Shown: one piece after another, positions 1-5,343 of the stretch
How the letters are laid out: the number at the start of each line of letters is the position of its first letter
Numbering within the stretch: position 1 is the first letter of the stretch
Assembly: GCA_009649835.1 (NCBI GenBank)
Contig: PYCK01000029.1
Coordinates: 1-6,122, forward strand
DNA from: Candidatus Methanocomedens sp.
Lineage (GTDB): Archaea > Halobacteriota > Methanosarcinia > Methanosarcinales > Methanocomedenaceae
DNA: 6,122 nt
Direction: 5' to 3'
The notes under the pieces: model-generated
What the model was told of the DNA's origin: nothing
Database searches by the model: none
The model's input: the letters and a program-made list of their open reading frames with translations, nothing else
Program-made: the position numbers and the translations under genes

Positions 1-77
1 GTGCCCAGCCACCTGAGTATTTTGTGGAAGAGATCATGAGGGCACTGCGTGCAGGCGACAATCCGATGTATTCATAA
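1..77 (+). CDS. 3' end of an unidentified gene (partial)
   Basis: Reading from base 3, the frame is open from the window edge to a TAA at 75-77 and encodes about 24 residues, ending PEYFVEEIMRALRAGDNPMYS. The other two plus-strand frames close early (TGA at 14-16 and 37-39). The amphipathic helix FVEEIMRALRAG followed by a short polar tail looks like a genuine protein C-terminus. The start lies outside the window. I do not recognise the family, and the fragment is too short to assign a function. The gap of 130 bp to metK contains a separate TATA-like box, so the two genes are probably not strictly co-transcribed. Confidence 0.6.
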   Translation, partial: AQPPEYFVEEIMRALRAGDNPMYS

Positions 78-162
78 ATATATCAATTCGCTATCATTGC
101 CGGAATTCCTGCATCCACTGTGTATAATAAGCCAATAATAGCTGCGATTTAATCAGATATTG

Positions 163-203
163 TTATAAATACTAAAGGAAATTCAGTTAAAAAAAACAGG
201 TGA
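163..203 (+). promoter_or_regulatory. metK promoter (TATA box) and ribosome binding site
   Basis: A TATA-like box, TTATAAATA, lies at 163-171. Archaeal transcription usually starts about 25 bp downstream of the box centre, which would be near 193 and give a leader of about 15 nt. That leader contains AGGTGA at 198-203, four bases before the ATG at 208, which fits the archaeal Shine-Dalgarno (GGAGGTGAT) and supports this start over the in-frame ATG at 220. Confidence 0.55.
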
Positions 204-207
204 AATA

Positions 208-1383
208 ATGATCTCAAACATGGAATACAGTTTATTGACCTCAGAGTCAGTTACGGAAGGGCATCCGGACAAGGTTTGCGACCAGATATCAGACGGCGTG
301 CTGGATGAGATCGTGAGACAGGACCCTACAGCCAGGGTGGCCTGTGAGGCATTTATCAGTGTTGGTTTTGTGATAGTGGGCGGCGAGATAACAACATCGG
401 CCCATATTGACGTACCGTCAATAGCCCGCGGTATCCTGAAGGAAATCGGGTATACCAGTGAGATATATGGTTTTAATTATAAGACATGCGGCGTGCTGAA
501 TGCCATTGGCAAGCAGTCGCCTGATATTGCACAGGGTGTGGATGTGGGTGGTGCCGGTGACCAGGGTATGATGATAGGGTATGCATGCAGGGAGACAGAG
601 GAACTGATGCCCCTGCCCATCATGCAGTGCCACCGGATGTGCCAAAAGCTGGCCGAGCTGAGGAAGAACAAGACACTTTCCTACCTGGGTCCGGACGGCA
701 AGTCCCAGGCCACAGTAGAGTATAAGATGGGTGTACCCCAGCGGGTGGACTCGGTTATTGTCAGCTCCCAGCATACCGAGGAGATACTTGACAGCACGGG
801 CGAGCGCATCACCCAGGATGCAATTGACGAGATCATTGATAAGGTGGTCAGGGATGTCATTGACCCTGAACTGCTGGATAAGGATACTAAATATTATGTG
901 AACCCAACTGGCAAGTTCGTGGTAGGCGGGCCCCAGAGCGATACCGGCATGACAGGGCGCAAGATCGTAGTGGATACATACGGCGGGCTGGTGCCACACG
1001 GCGGCGGAGCTTTCTCAGGCAAGGATTCTACTAAGGTGGACCGCAGTGCTGCCTATGCTGCCAGGTATGTTGCCAAGAATGTGGTCGCATCCGGTGTGGC
1101 AGACCGGTGTGCAGTATCCCTTGCCTATGCCATTGGTGTGCCTGAGCCTACTGCTGTCATGGTCAATACCTTTGGGACTGGTAAGATGAAGGATAGAGAT
1201 ATTGTAGGGCTGGTAGGCAAGCATTTCGACCTGACCCCGAAGAGCATTATCGAGACCCTTGACCTGAGGCGTCCTATCTTCAGGAAGACTGCGGCCTACG
1301 GGCATTTCGGCAGGGACGACCCGGACTTTACCTGGGAGCGGACCGATGTGGCAGAGGATATTGCAAAGTCGGCTGGGATTTAG
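208..1383 (+). CDS. metK: S-adenosylmethionine synthetase (methionine adenosyltransferase), bacterial-type MetK
   Basis: This cytosolic enzyme makes S-adenosylmethionine, phosphate and diphosphate from ATP and methionine, supplying the cell's methyl donor. The 391 residues match the usual length of the bacterial/eukaryotic family (E. coli MetK has 384). Visible family motifs are TEGHPDKVCDQISDG (residues 16-30, with the catalytic His19 and Asp21), the signature GAGDQGMMIGYA (115-126), DTGMTGRK (245-252), and the second signature GGGAFSGKD (265-273) followed by STKVDRSAAYAARY. The C-terminal part RRPIFRKTAAYGHFGR (354-369) is also typical. The start at 208 is preceded by AGGTGA. From family knowledge, most archaea use a different, highly diverged archaeal MAT, so this gene in an archaeal context suggests acquisition from bacteria. 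Codons are rich in G/C third bases, like hdrC downstream. It appears monocistronic: hairpin plus T-tract follows within 85 bp. Confidence 0.97.
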   Translation: MISNMEYSLLTSESVTEGHPDKVCDQISDGVLDEIVRQDPTARVACEAFISVGFVIVGGEITTSAHIDVPSIARGILKEIGYTSEIYGFNYKTCGVLNAIGKQSPDIAQGVDVGGAGDQGMMIGYACRETEELMPLPIMQCHRMCQKLAELRKNKTLSYLGPDGKSQATVEYKMGVPQRVDSVIVSSQHTEEILDSTGERITQDAIDEIIDKVVRDVIDPELLDKDTKYYVNPTGKFVVGGPQSDTGMTGRKIVVDTYGGLVPHGGGAFSGKDSTKVDRSAAYAARYVAKNVVASGVADRCAVSLAYAIGVPEPTAVMVNTFGTGKMKDRDIVGLVGKHFDLTPKSIIETLDLRRPIFRKTAAYGHFGRDDPDFTWERTDVAEDIAKSAGI

Positions 1384-1417
1384 GTTTTAAGTTCTTGGTT
1401 TTGGGATTTCTATTAAA

Positions 1418-1468
1418 ACCCTGGTGCTTTGCAGTCTTTGCGAGTTCCGGGGTGGTGTAATTTTTTTT
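1418..1468 (+). terminator. Hairpin plus T8 terminator after metK
   Basis: ACCCTGG (1418-1424) can pair with CCGGGGT (1447-1453), giving seven pairs including one T-G. Eight consecutive T follow at 1461-1468. A second option upstream is GGTTTTAA (1383-1390) pairing with TTAAAACC (1413-1420). In archaea the T-tract alone is often enough to end transcription. The site separates metK from hdrC. Confidence 0.5.
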
Positions 1469-1500
1469 GATTGTTTGACCGCTTCTATGTCAACTAAAAA

Positions 1501-1539
1501 GATATGTAATAATGAGTCGTTCTTATTTATGAAAGTGGT
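1501..1539 (+). promoter_or_regulatory. Possible hdrC promoter and weak ribosome binding site
   Basis: An AT-rich stretch, GATATGTAATAA at 1501-1512, is spaced suitably for a start of transcription near 1530, after the metK terminator. GTGGT at 1535-1539, three bases before the ATG, is only a poor match to the archaeal Shine-Dalgarno. TTATTTATGA at 1523-1532 is an alternative AT-rich box but lies too close to the ATG for standard spacing. This is a weak prediction. Confidence 0.3.
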
Positions 1540-1542
1540 CCA

Positions 1543-2052
1543 ATGAGTACAGAACCTGCCAAATTGCTTGAAGAAGAGGGATTTAGTTATTTAACCTGCA
1601 TGCAGTGTGGGACGTGTACAGGAAGCTGTCCCTCCGGACGCTATACCAGCCTGAACACCAGGCGGATAGTGCTGTCTGCAAGACGGAACAGGGATGTGTA
1701 TCATGATAAAGACCTGTGGATGTGTACTACCTGTTACCAGTGCCAGGAGCGGTGTCCCAGGGGCATCAGGATAGTGGACGGAATACTTACCCTGAGGGCG
1801 GAATCAGTTCACATGGGGCTGATGCTGCCTGAGCACCGTAAGGTAGCCGGACTTGTGATAGATAAGGGCCATGCAGTGCCCATTAACGACGATGGTCGAG
1901 CGAAACGAAAAGAACTGGGAATGGATGAACTGCCAGAGACTGTTCATAAATATCCACAAGCCCTTGACGAGGTGAAAAAATTGCTTGAGGCTACAGGTTT
2001 TATTCAATTGGTCACGGATGAGGGTACTGAAAACTCAGAAGAAGGACAGTAA
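1543..2052 (+). CDS. hdrC: CoB-CoM heterodisulfide reductase subunit C (iron-sulfur electron-transfer subunit)
   Basis: HdrC carries electrons between HdrA and the catalytic HdrB in the soluble complex that reduces the CoM-S-S-CoB heterodisulfide of methanogenesis. The 169 residues contain two complete [4Fe-4S] motifs of the form CxxCxxCxxxCP: Cys19, 22, 25, 29 and Cys61, 64, 67, 71. The surrounding sequence is family-typical: QCGTCTGSCPSGR in the first motif, and LWMCTTCYQCQERCPRG in the second. The stretch GHAVPIND (109-116), followed by MDELPETVHKYPQALDEV (127-144), is characteristic of methanogen HdrC proteins. There is no membrane segment. No hdrB or hdrA lies beside it: upstream is metK and downstream is a repeat-filled convergent gap, although hdrC is commonly followed directly by hdrB. 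It may therefore work with subunits encoded elsewhere. The acidic tail after about residue 158 is variable. Family assignment is secure; the partner complex is not. Confidence 0.95.
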   Translation: MSTEPAKLLEEEGFSYLTCMQCGTCTGSCPSGRYTSLNTRRIVLSARRNRDVYHDKDLWMCTTCYQCQERCPRGIRIVDGILTLRAESVHMGLMLPEHRKVAGLVIDKGHAVPINDDGRAKRKELGMDELPETVHKYPQALDEVKKLLEATGFIQLVTDEGTENSEEGQ

Positions 2053-2132
2053 AACCTGTATCTTTGTTCCATGATTGTATCATACCAGACCGGTCTCTTT
2101 GTTCCGGGGCTGTATCATACCAAACCTGTATC
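2052..2132 (+). repeat. 35-bp tandem repeat, two full copies plus a partial third
   Basis: Copies run 2052-2086 and 2087-2121. They share TCTTTGTTCC and TGTATCATACC at the same offsets and agree at 28 of 35 positions. A third copy begins at 2122 with AAACCTGTATC, identical to the first 11 bases of copy one, then diverges. The first base overlaps the last base of the hdrC stop codon, so the array lies directly in the hdrC 3' untranslated region. Confidence 0.8.
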
Positions 2133-2135
2133 GAG

Positions 2136-2150
2136 ACTTTTTATTATTTT
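2136..2150 (+). terminator. T-rich terminator after hdrC
   Basis: A pyrimidine stretch, CTTTTTATTATTTT, at about 2137-2150 follows the tandem repeat. It fits the oligo-T terminators of archaea and would end the hdrC transcript before the hairpin repeat. There is no strong stem immediately in front of it. Confidence 0.4.
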
Positions 2151-2165
2151 CTGGACGATCTGGAA

Positions 2166-2236
2166 AACCGCAGAGTACGCAGGGGGACGCAGAGAAAAAT
2201 AACAACCCTCTGCGATCCTCCGCGTCCTCTGCGGTT
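2166..2236. repeat. Long imperfect hairpin of a dispersed-repeat type (copy 1)
   Basis: The left arm 2166-2194 pairs with the right arm 2208-2236 around a 13-nt loop (2195-2207). The outer ten pairs (AACCGCAGAG with CTCTGCGGTT) are perfect, ACGC (2177-2180) pairs with GCGT, and the inner CGCAGAG (2188-2194) pairs perfectly with CTCTGCG. There are three mismatches and two G-T pairs. The arms hold GCAG motifs repeated every 9-10 bases. It lies between convergent genes and is followed by TAATCTTTTTT (2237-2246 region), so it could also stop transcription. Intergenic hairpins of this CCGCAGA type are common dispersed repeats in many prokaryote genomes. Confidence 0.85.
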
Positions 2237-2257
2237 AATCTTTTTTGCCATGACCCA

Positions 2258-2330
2258 TTGATCCAGAATAAATTAAAAAGTCTCCCTGTATCCTGGTGTC
2301 GAGAAGGCTATAAAACTACTGGATCAAATG
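2258..2330 (-). terminator. ruvB transcript end: stop-spanning inverted repeat and T-tract
   Basis: TTGATCCAG (2258-2266) and CTGGATCAA (2319-2327) form a perfect 9-bp inverted repeat. Allowing one bulged base, it extends to CATTGATCCAG with CTGGATCAAATG. The right arm covers the last codons of ruvB just before its TAG (2316-2318). On the minus strand, CTTTTTAATTTATT (2280-2267) lies between the arms and is a plausible T-tract terminator for the ruv operon. Confidence 0.4.
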
Positions 2331-3299
2331 CTCTTTCCCTGCCAGTGTGGTCTTCCTGCCCTGTGGAGTACGTTGAATGAATCCCACCTGGATAAGATAC
2401 GGCTCATATACATCTTCAATAGTCCTGACCTCTTCTCCCACTGAAATGGCAATAGTCTTCAAACCCACGGGTCCACCCTCGAAATCATCTGCTATTACAG
2501 TAAGAATGCGCCTGTCCAGTTCATCCAGGCCCAGCTTGTCTATACCCAGCATAGTCAGTGCATCATCAGCAACATCCTGGTTAATCGTTCCATCGGCCCT
2601 GACAACTGCAAAATCCCTTGCACGCCGCAGCAGCCTGTTAACAATTCTTGGCGTTCCACGGCCGCGTTTAGCAATTTCAATAGTCCCGTCCCTGGTTATG
2701 GGAATACGCAGGATAGAAGCACTTCGATGCACAACCTCAACAAGTTCATCGACAGTGTAATGATTAAGCCTGAATGTGATTCCAAATCGGTCCCTGAGCG
2801 GTGAACTCAAAAGTCCTATCTTTGTAGTTGCACCAATAAGAGTAAAATGTTCAAGGTTGAGTTTTATTGACCTGGCACTTGCCCCCTCGCCTATCATAAC
2901 ATCAATTTCCAGATCCTCCATTGCAGGATACAGTACCTCCTCAATAATTGAATTCATGCGGTGTATCTCATCAATAAAGAGCACATCTCCCCGTTTAAGT
3001 GATGTAAGTATCGCAGCAAGATCTCCGGGCTTTTCCAGGATCGGTCCTGAAGTACTTTTTATGCTGACTCCCATCTCATTTGCTATAATATGTGCCAGTG
3101 TGGTTTTTCCAAGACCCGGTGGTCCTGAAAATAAAATGTGGTCGAGTGGTTCACCTCGTTTTTTTGAGGCTTCGATAGCTATTTTTATTGATTCCTTTAT
3201 GACACTTTGCCCTATAAATTCATCAAGTCTTATGGGACGAATGGTAGTATCTTCCTGTTCGTGATCCAGATCAGTTGGAGATATGATTCTTTCTTCCAT
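2316..3299 (-). CDS. ruvB: Holliday junction branch-migration ATPase RuvB
   Basis: RuvB is a hexameric AAA+ motor that, loaded by RuvA, drives branch migration of Holliday junctions in recombination and repair. The 327 residues compare with 336 in E. coli. Visible motifs are the N-terminal RPIRLDEFIGQ (21-31), Walker A GPPGLGKT (59-66), Walker B LFIDEIHR (107-114), sensor 1 GATT (156-159), the arginine-finger segment SPLRDRFG (166-173), and sensor 2 RGTPRIVNRLLRR (214-226). A C-terminal winged helix spans about 255-325 and contains EGGPVGLKT and EPYLIQVGFIQRTPQGR. All the key catalytic residues appear intact. It starts 2 bp after the ruvA stop, so translation is probably coupled, and no strong ribosome site is visible. 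It is the last gene of the minus-strand operon and ends with TAG. Archaea generally lack RuvB and use other branch-migration helicases, so its presence in this context is unusual. Confidence 0.97.
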   Translation of the reverse strand: MEERIISPTDLDHEQEDTTIRPIRLDEFIGQSVIKESIKIAIEASKKRGEPLDHILFSGPPGLGKTTLAHIIANEMGVSIKSTSGPILEKPGDLAAILTSLKRGDVLFIDEIHRMNSIIEEVLYPAMEDLEIDVMIGEGASARSIKLNLEHFTLIGATTKIGLLSSPLRDRFGITFRLNHYTVDELVEVVHRSASILRIPITRDGTIEIAKRGRGTPRIVNRLLRRARDFAVVRADGTINQDVADDALTMLGIDKLGLDELDRRILTVIADDFEGGPVGLKTIAISVGEEVRTIEDVYEPYLIQVGFIQRTPQGRKTTLAGKEHLIQ

Positions 3300-3301
3300 G
3301 A

Positions 3302-3898
3302 TTATTCTTCAACTTCTTTTAATTTTATAAGTGCTGCCTTGATCAATGCTTCAATCGTGGGTTCTTTAACACCGGCAGATACAGCATCTACAGCTTCCTT
3401 AGCTTCTCTTTGTTGAAAACCTAATGATACAAGAGCTCTTACTGCATCATAACTGACATTACTTGTGCCGGTGGGAACGAATCCTTCCATTTTCTTTTTC
3501 ATCGTATCCTTTAATTCCAGTATTAATCTCTTAGCATTTTTCTTGCCAATTCCTGAAATACTGGTAAGGACTTTTTCATCCTCATTGATTATTGCACTGG
3601 CGAAATCTTCTATTTTTATATCAGAAAGGATTTTCATTGCTATCTGGGGCCCGACTCCTGAAACGTTAATTATTAATTTGAACATCCCAAGTTGGGTTGT
3701 ATTCATGAATCCATAGAGGTTGAGCGCATCCTCCCTGACATTTAGATGGGTATGAAGTTTTACTTTTGCGTTTCCTTTTTCTTTAAGTTCCTGCAATGCC
3801 GGTTGTGGAACATTAACATAATATCCGACACCCCCGACATCAATTATAACAAAACCTTCACCACATTGCGCAATTTCGCCATATAAATGTGAGATCAT
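3302..3898 (-). CDS. ruvA: Holliday junction DNA-binding protein RuvA
   Basis: RuvA forms tetramers that hold the Holliday junction in square-planar form and load RuvB. The 198 residues are close to the 203 of E. coli RuvA. The N-terminal OB-fold domain begins MISHLYGEI and contains GVGYYVNVP (23-31). The conserved HLNVREDALNLYGF (51-64) includes the acidic-pin residues Glu56 and Asp57. Two helix-hairpin-helix motifs follow: VSGVGPQIA (79-87) and ISGIGKKNAKRLI (114-126). The C-terminal domain (about 148-198, YDAVRALVSLGFQQREAKEAV) is the RuvB-contacting domain III, reached through a flexible linker around 135-147. The ATG lies 4 bp after the ruvC stop, and the ruvB start lies 2 bp after its own stop, showing a single operon. 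The gene is AT-rich compared with metK. Confidence 0.96.
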   Translation of the reverse strand: MISHLYGEIAQCGEGFVIIDVGGVGYYVNVPQPALQELKEKGNAKVKLHTHLNVREDALNLYGFMNTTQLGMFKLIINVSGVGPQIAMKILSDIKIEDFASAIINEDEKVLTSISGIGKKNAKRLILELKDTMKKKMEGFVPTGTSNVSYDAVRALVSLGFQQREAKEAVDAVSAGVKEPTIEALIKAALIKLKEVEE

Positions 3899-3902
3899 AT
3901 CA

Positions 3903-4373
3903 TTATCTCATTATGTGTATATGACATAAAGCAATCGAAAGACCATCAGCCGCATCATCAGGCCGGGGCAGTTCGTCCAGGCCCAGAAGACTTTTTATCA
4001 TTTCCTGCATCTGTCGTTTGTCAGCGCGTCCGGTACCTGTTATAGCCTGCTTGATCTGGGCAGGTGTATATTCGAATATGGGTATTTGTTTTTGTTGTGC
4101 TGCAAGTAATATTACCCCTCTTGCTTCACTTACGGTCATTGCAGATGTGACATTTTTATTAAAAAAAAGTTTTTCAATAGCGACAGTTTGCGGATTATAC
4201 TTTTCAAACAGTGCATTGATCTCGTTATATATATTCAAAAGGCGCTCTGGTGTTTGTTTATTAGCAGATGTTCGAATACATCCATAGCTTACAGGAGTGA
4301 TCTTTTCCTCTGCTTTTTGTATGACTCCAAAACCAACAGTTGCAAGTCCCGGATCGATTCCAACGATGATCAT
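3903..4373 (-). CDS. ruvC: Holliday junction resolvase RuvC (crossover junction endodeoxyribonuclease)
   Basis: RuvC is a dimeric, metal-dependent nuclease that cuts Holliday junctions symmetrically. Its fold is RNase H-like. The expected four acidic residues are visible: Asp7 in GIDPGLA, Glu67 in AIEKLFF, and Asp140 and Asp143 in DDAADGLSIALCH. Other family landmarks are NKNVTSAMTVSEARGVILLAA (73-93, seen as FFNKN followed by SEARG), YTPAQIKQAITG (102-113) and GRADKRQMQ (115-123). At 156 residues it is shorter than E. coli RuvC (173) because it ends soon after the last catalytic Asp; short versions are within family range. It starts 19 bp after the preceding gene and ends 4 bp before ruvA. 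GTGA about 9 bases before the ATG is a weak ribosome site. Archaea usually resolve junctions with Hjc, so a full RuvC is notable. Confidence 0.95.
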   Translation of the reverse strand: MIIVGIDPGLATVGFGVIQKAEEKITPVSYGCIRTSANKQTPERLLNIYNEINALFEKYNPQTVAIEKLFFNKNVTSAMTVSEARGVILLAAQQKQIPIFEYTPAQIKQAITGTGRADKRQMQEMIKSLLGLDELPRPDDAADGLSIALCHIHIMR

Positions 4374-4392
4374 GGTAATTTCACGGCGATTA

Positions 4393-4857
4393 TCAGCTTT
4401 CGTATTTGTCTATATATTCACAAATATCTATCTCGGTTATAGGCATATTACCTTCAAAAAATGTCTGTATCCATTGCAAATATCCGATTCTACTTGGGCT
4501 CCTGTGTTGGTTTACAAGTTTGATTAAATATTTAACACATGAAATAATCTCCTCATAAGTATAACTCCTTTCCCCCTCAATTTTGTTAAACACCAACACA
4601 GCTTTCACAGATTTTGAAATTTCATCTGCAAGCGAGCCTTTCTTCTGTCCATCAAAATCTTTTTTAAGTTTATGATACGCAGATAACACAGTTTTATCAT
4701 TAAGAGCTGGTTTTTTCTGCCAGAAATTTAAAACTATGTATTCTATACTGTAAAAGATTTCATAATAGTCACCCATATCCTCAATTACAACTTTTTCTCT
4801 ACTGTTTTCGACCAGTTCTGCTAATGGTCGATTTACATCAGCCTCTGTGATCTCCAT
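4393..4857 (-). CDS. Unrecognised 154-residue protein, first gene of the ruvCAB operon
   Basis: I do not recognise this family. The protein is soluble and largely helical by appearance, with no signal peptide, membrane segment, Cys cluster, or nucleotide-binding motif. It begins MEITEADVNRPLAELVENS. The middle, about residues 55-105, is lysine-rich and helical. A likely conserved part is SYTYEEIISCVKYLIKLVN (about 98-116) followed by HRSPSRIGYLQWIQTFFEG (118-136), rich in aromatic and basic residues, and an acidic tail, ITEIDICEYIDKYES. It ends 19 bp before ruvC on the same strand and has the only convincing TATA box of the group in front, so it is the leading gene of the transcript. In many bacteria yebC occupies this place before ruvC, but this protein shows no YebC features and is much shorter. 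A role linked to recombination is inferred from position only. ATG 4857 is the only suitable in-frame start; two nearby ATGs are out of frame. Confidence 0.85.
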   Translation of the reverse strand: MEITEADVNRPLAELVENSREKVVIEDMGDYYEIFYSIEYIVLNFWQKKPALNDKTVLSAYHKLKKDFDGQKKGSLADEISKSVKAVLVFNKIEGERSYTYEEIISCVKYLIKLVNQHRSPSRIGYLQWIQTFFEGNMPITEIDICEYIDKYES

Positions 4858-4867
4858 ATATTTTTAT

Positions 4868-4908
4868 CATCCTCATGTTCTATAAATAGATTCGCACTTA
4901 CGTTGCGA
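4868..4908 (-). promoter_or_regulatory. Promoter of the ruv operon with an adjacent small palindrome
   Basis: On the minus strand a TATA-like box, CTATTTATAG, is centred near 4885, about 28 bp before the ATG at 4857. This spacing predicts a very short leader or none. GAGG at 4875-4872 resembles a ribosome site but is 14 bases from the ATG, consistent with a leaderless or weakly led transcript. Immediately upstream lies TCGCA-N7-TGCGA (4892-4908), a possible regulator-binding palindrome. Confidence 0.5.
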
Positions 4909-4945
4909 GACTTTTTAATTTCTTCTGATCTTTTGAACAATAAAG

Positions 4946-4997
4946 AACCGCAGATGAACGCAGATTTCGCATGCATTATCCGCGTTCATCCGCGGTT
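4946..4997. repeat. Imperfect hairpin of the same dispersed-repeat type (copy 2)
   Basis: Left arm 4946-4965 (AACCGCAGATGAACGCAGAT) pairs with right arm 4978-4997 around a 12-nt loop (4966-4977) that contains the palindrome GCATGC. Of 20 positions, 18 pair, and both exceptions are A opposite C at equivalent places in the two GCAG motifs. It shares the AACCGCAGA start, the internal ACGCAGA, and the GCGGTTAAT end with the hairpin at 2166-2236. It lies between the divergent ruv and vapBC promoters. Confidence 0.85.
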
Positions 4998-5064
4998 AAT
5001 ATAACCGATTAATAAGTGTACCAGAAAATAATAAAAAGTATCCGAAGGTATTGGATAAACAATA

Positions 5065-5106
5065 CATTTAAATTAATTCAACTTGTAAATATATAATGTG
5101 GTTATC
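5065..5106 (+). promoter_or_regulatory. vapBC promoter region with two TATA-like boxes
   Basis: Two boxes are visible. ATTTAAATTA (5066-5075) would start transcription near 5097 and serve the starts at 5098 or 5107. AAATATATAA (5087-5096) would start near 5116, where an in-frame ATG lies, giving a leaderless transcript. GGTTATC (5100-5106) directly before ATG 5107 is a one-mismatch match to the archaeal ribosome site GGTGATC, but too close to be convincing. VapBC pairs usually repress their own promoter; no clear operator is seen. Confidence 0.45.
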
Positions 5107-5343
5107 ATGGGAACAATGACAATAAATGTTAATGATGATGTTGAAAAGATGTTCCGGAAAGTAGCGACATCCGTTTACGGAAGTAAAAAAGGCTCATTGG
5201 GACGTGCCATTAGCGATGCCATGCAAAAATGGGTAGATGACGCTCATCAAAAAGATATCGCAAAAAATGAATTGAAACTGCTGAATACTGGCTTTAGTAT
5301 GGGCAAACTTACTTTTACCAGGGACGAAGTACATGAGCGATGA
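5107..5343 (+). CDS. vapB: VapB-like antitoxin
   Basis: This small protein probably neutralises the VapC toxin encoded directly downstream and represses the shared promoter. Read from ATG 5107 it has 78 residues. The N-terminal strand TMTINVNDDVEKMFRKV followed by YGSKKGSLGRAISDAMQKW resembles the DNA-binding half of archaeal VapB-type antitoxins, probably a ribbon-helix-helix-like fold. The C-terminal tail GFSMGKLTFTRDEVHER, with basic and aromatic residues and a terminal HER, is the usual toxin-wrapping part. In-frame starts exist at GTG 5098, ATG 5107 and ATG 5116; I chose 5107 because the antitoxin homology begins at about MGTMTINV, but 5116 would also leave the whole domain intact. The last 11 bases overlap vapC, a typical toxin-antitoxin arrangement that couples translation. 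Confidence 0.85.
   Translation: MGTMTINVNDDVEKMFRKVATSVYGSKKGSLGRAISDAMQKWVDDAHQKDIAKNELKLLNTGFSMGKLTFTRDEVHER

Noticed and set aside
418..999. 193-codon minus-strand frame inside metK
   Set aside because: It lies wholly opposite the well-conserved metK coding sequence and results from its codon bias.
2166..2236. CRISPR array
   Set aside because: The short GCAG motifs repeat every 9-10 bases within a hairpin. There are no regular 25-35 bp repeats separated by unique spacers and no cas genes.
2064..2380. Two overlapping plus-strand open frames after hdrC
   Set aside because: They run through the tandem repeat, the hairpin and the end of ruvB on the other strand, contain repeat-derived residues, and have no ribosome site. 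They are not genes.
4393..4857. YebC/PmpR-type protein upstream of ruvC
   Set aside because: Position suggested it, but the 154-residue sequence lacks the YebC N-terminal motif (such as GHSKW) and is far shorter than the usual 240 or so residues.
4858..5097. tRNA or other structured RNA gene in the divergent spacer
   Set aside because: The only strong fold is the single hairpin at 4946-4997. No cloverleaf, TTCGAAT-like arm or rRNA-like segment is present.
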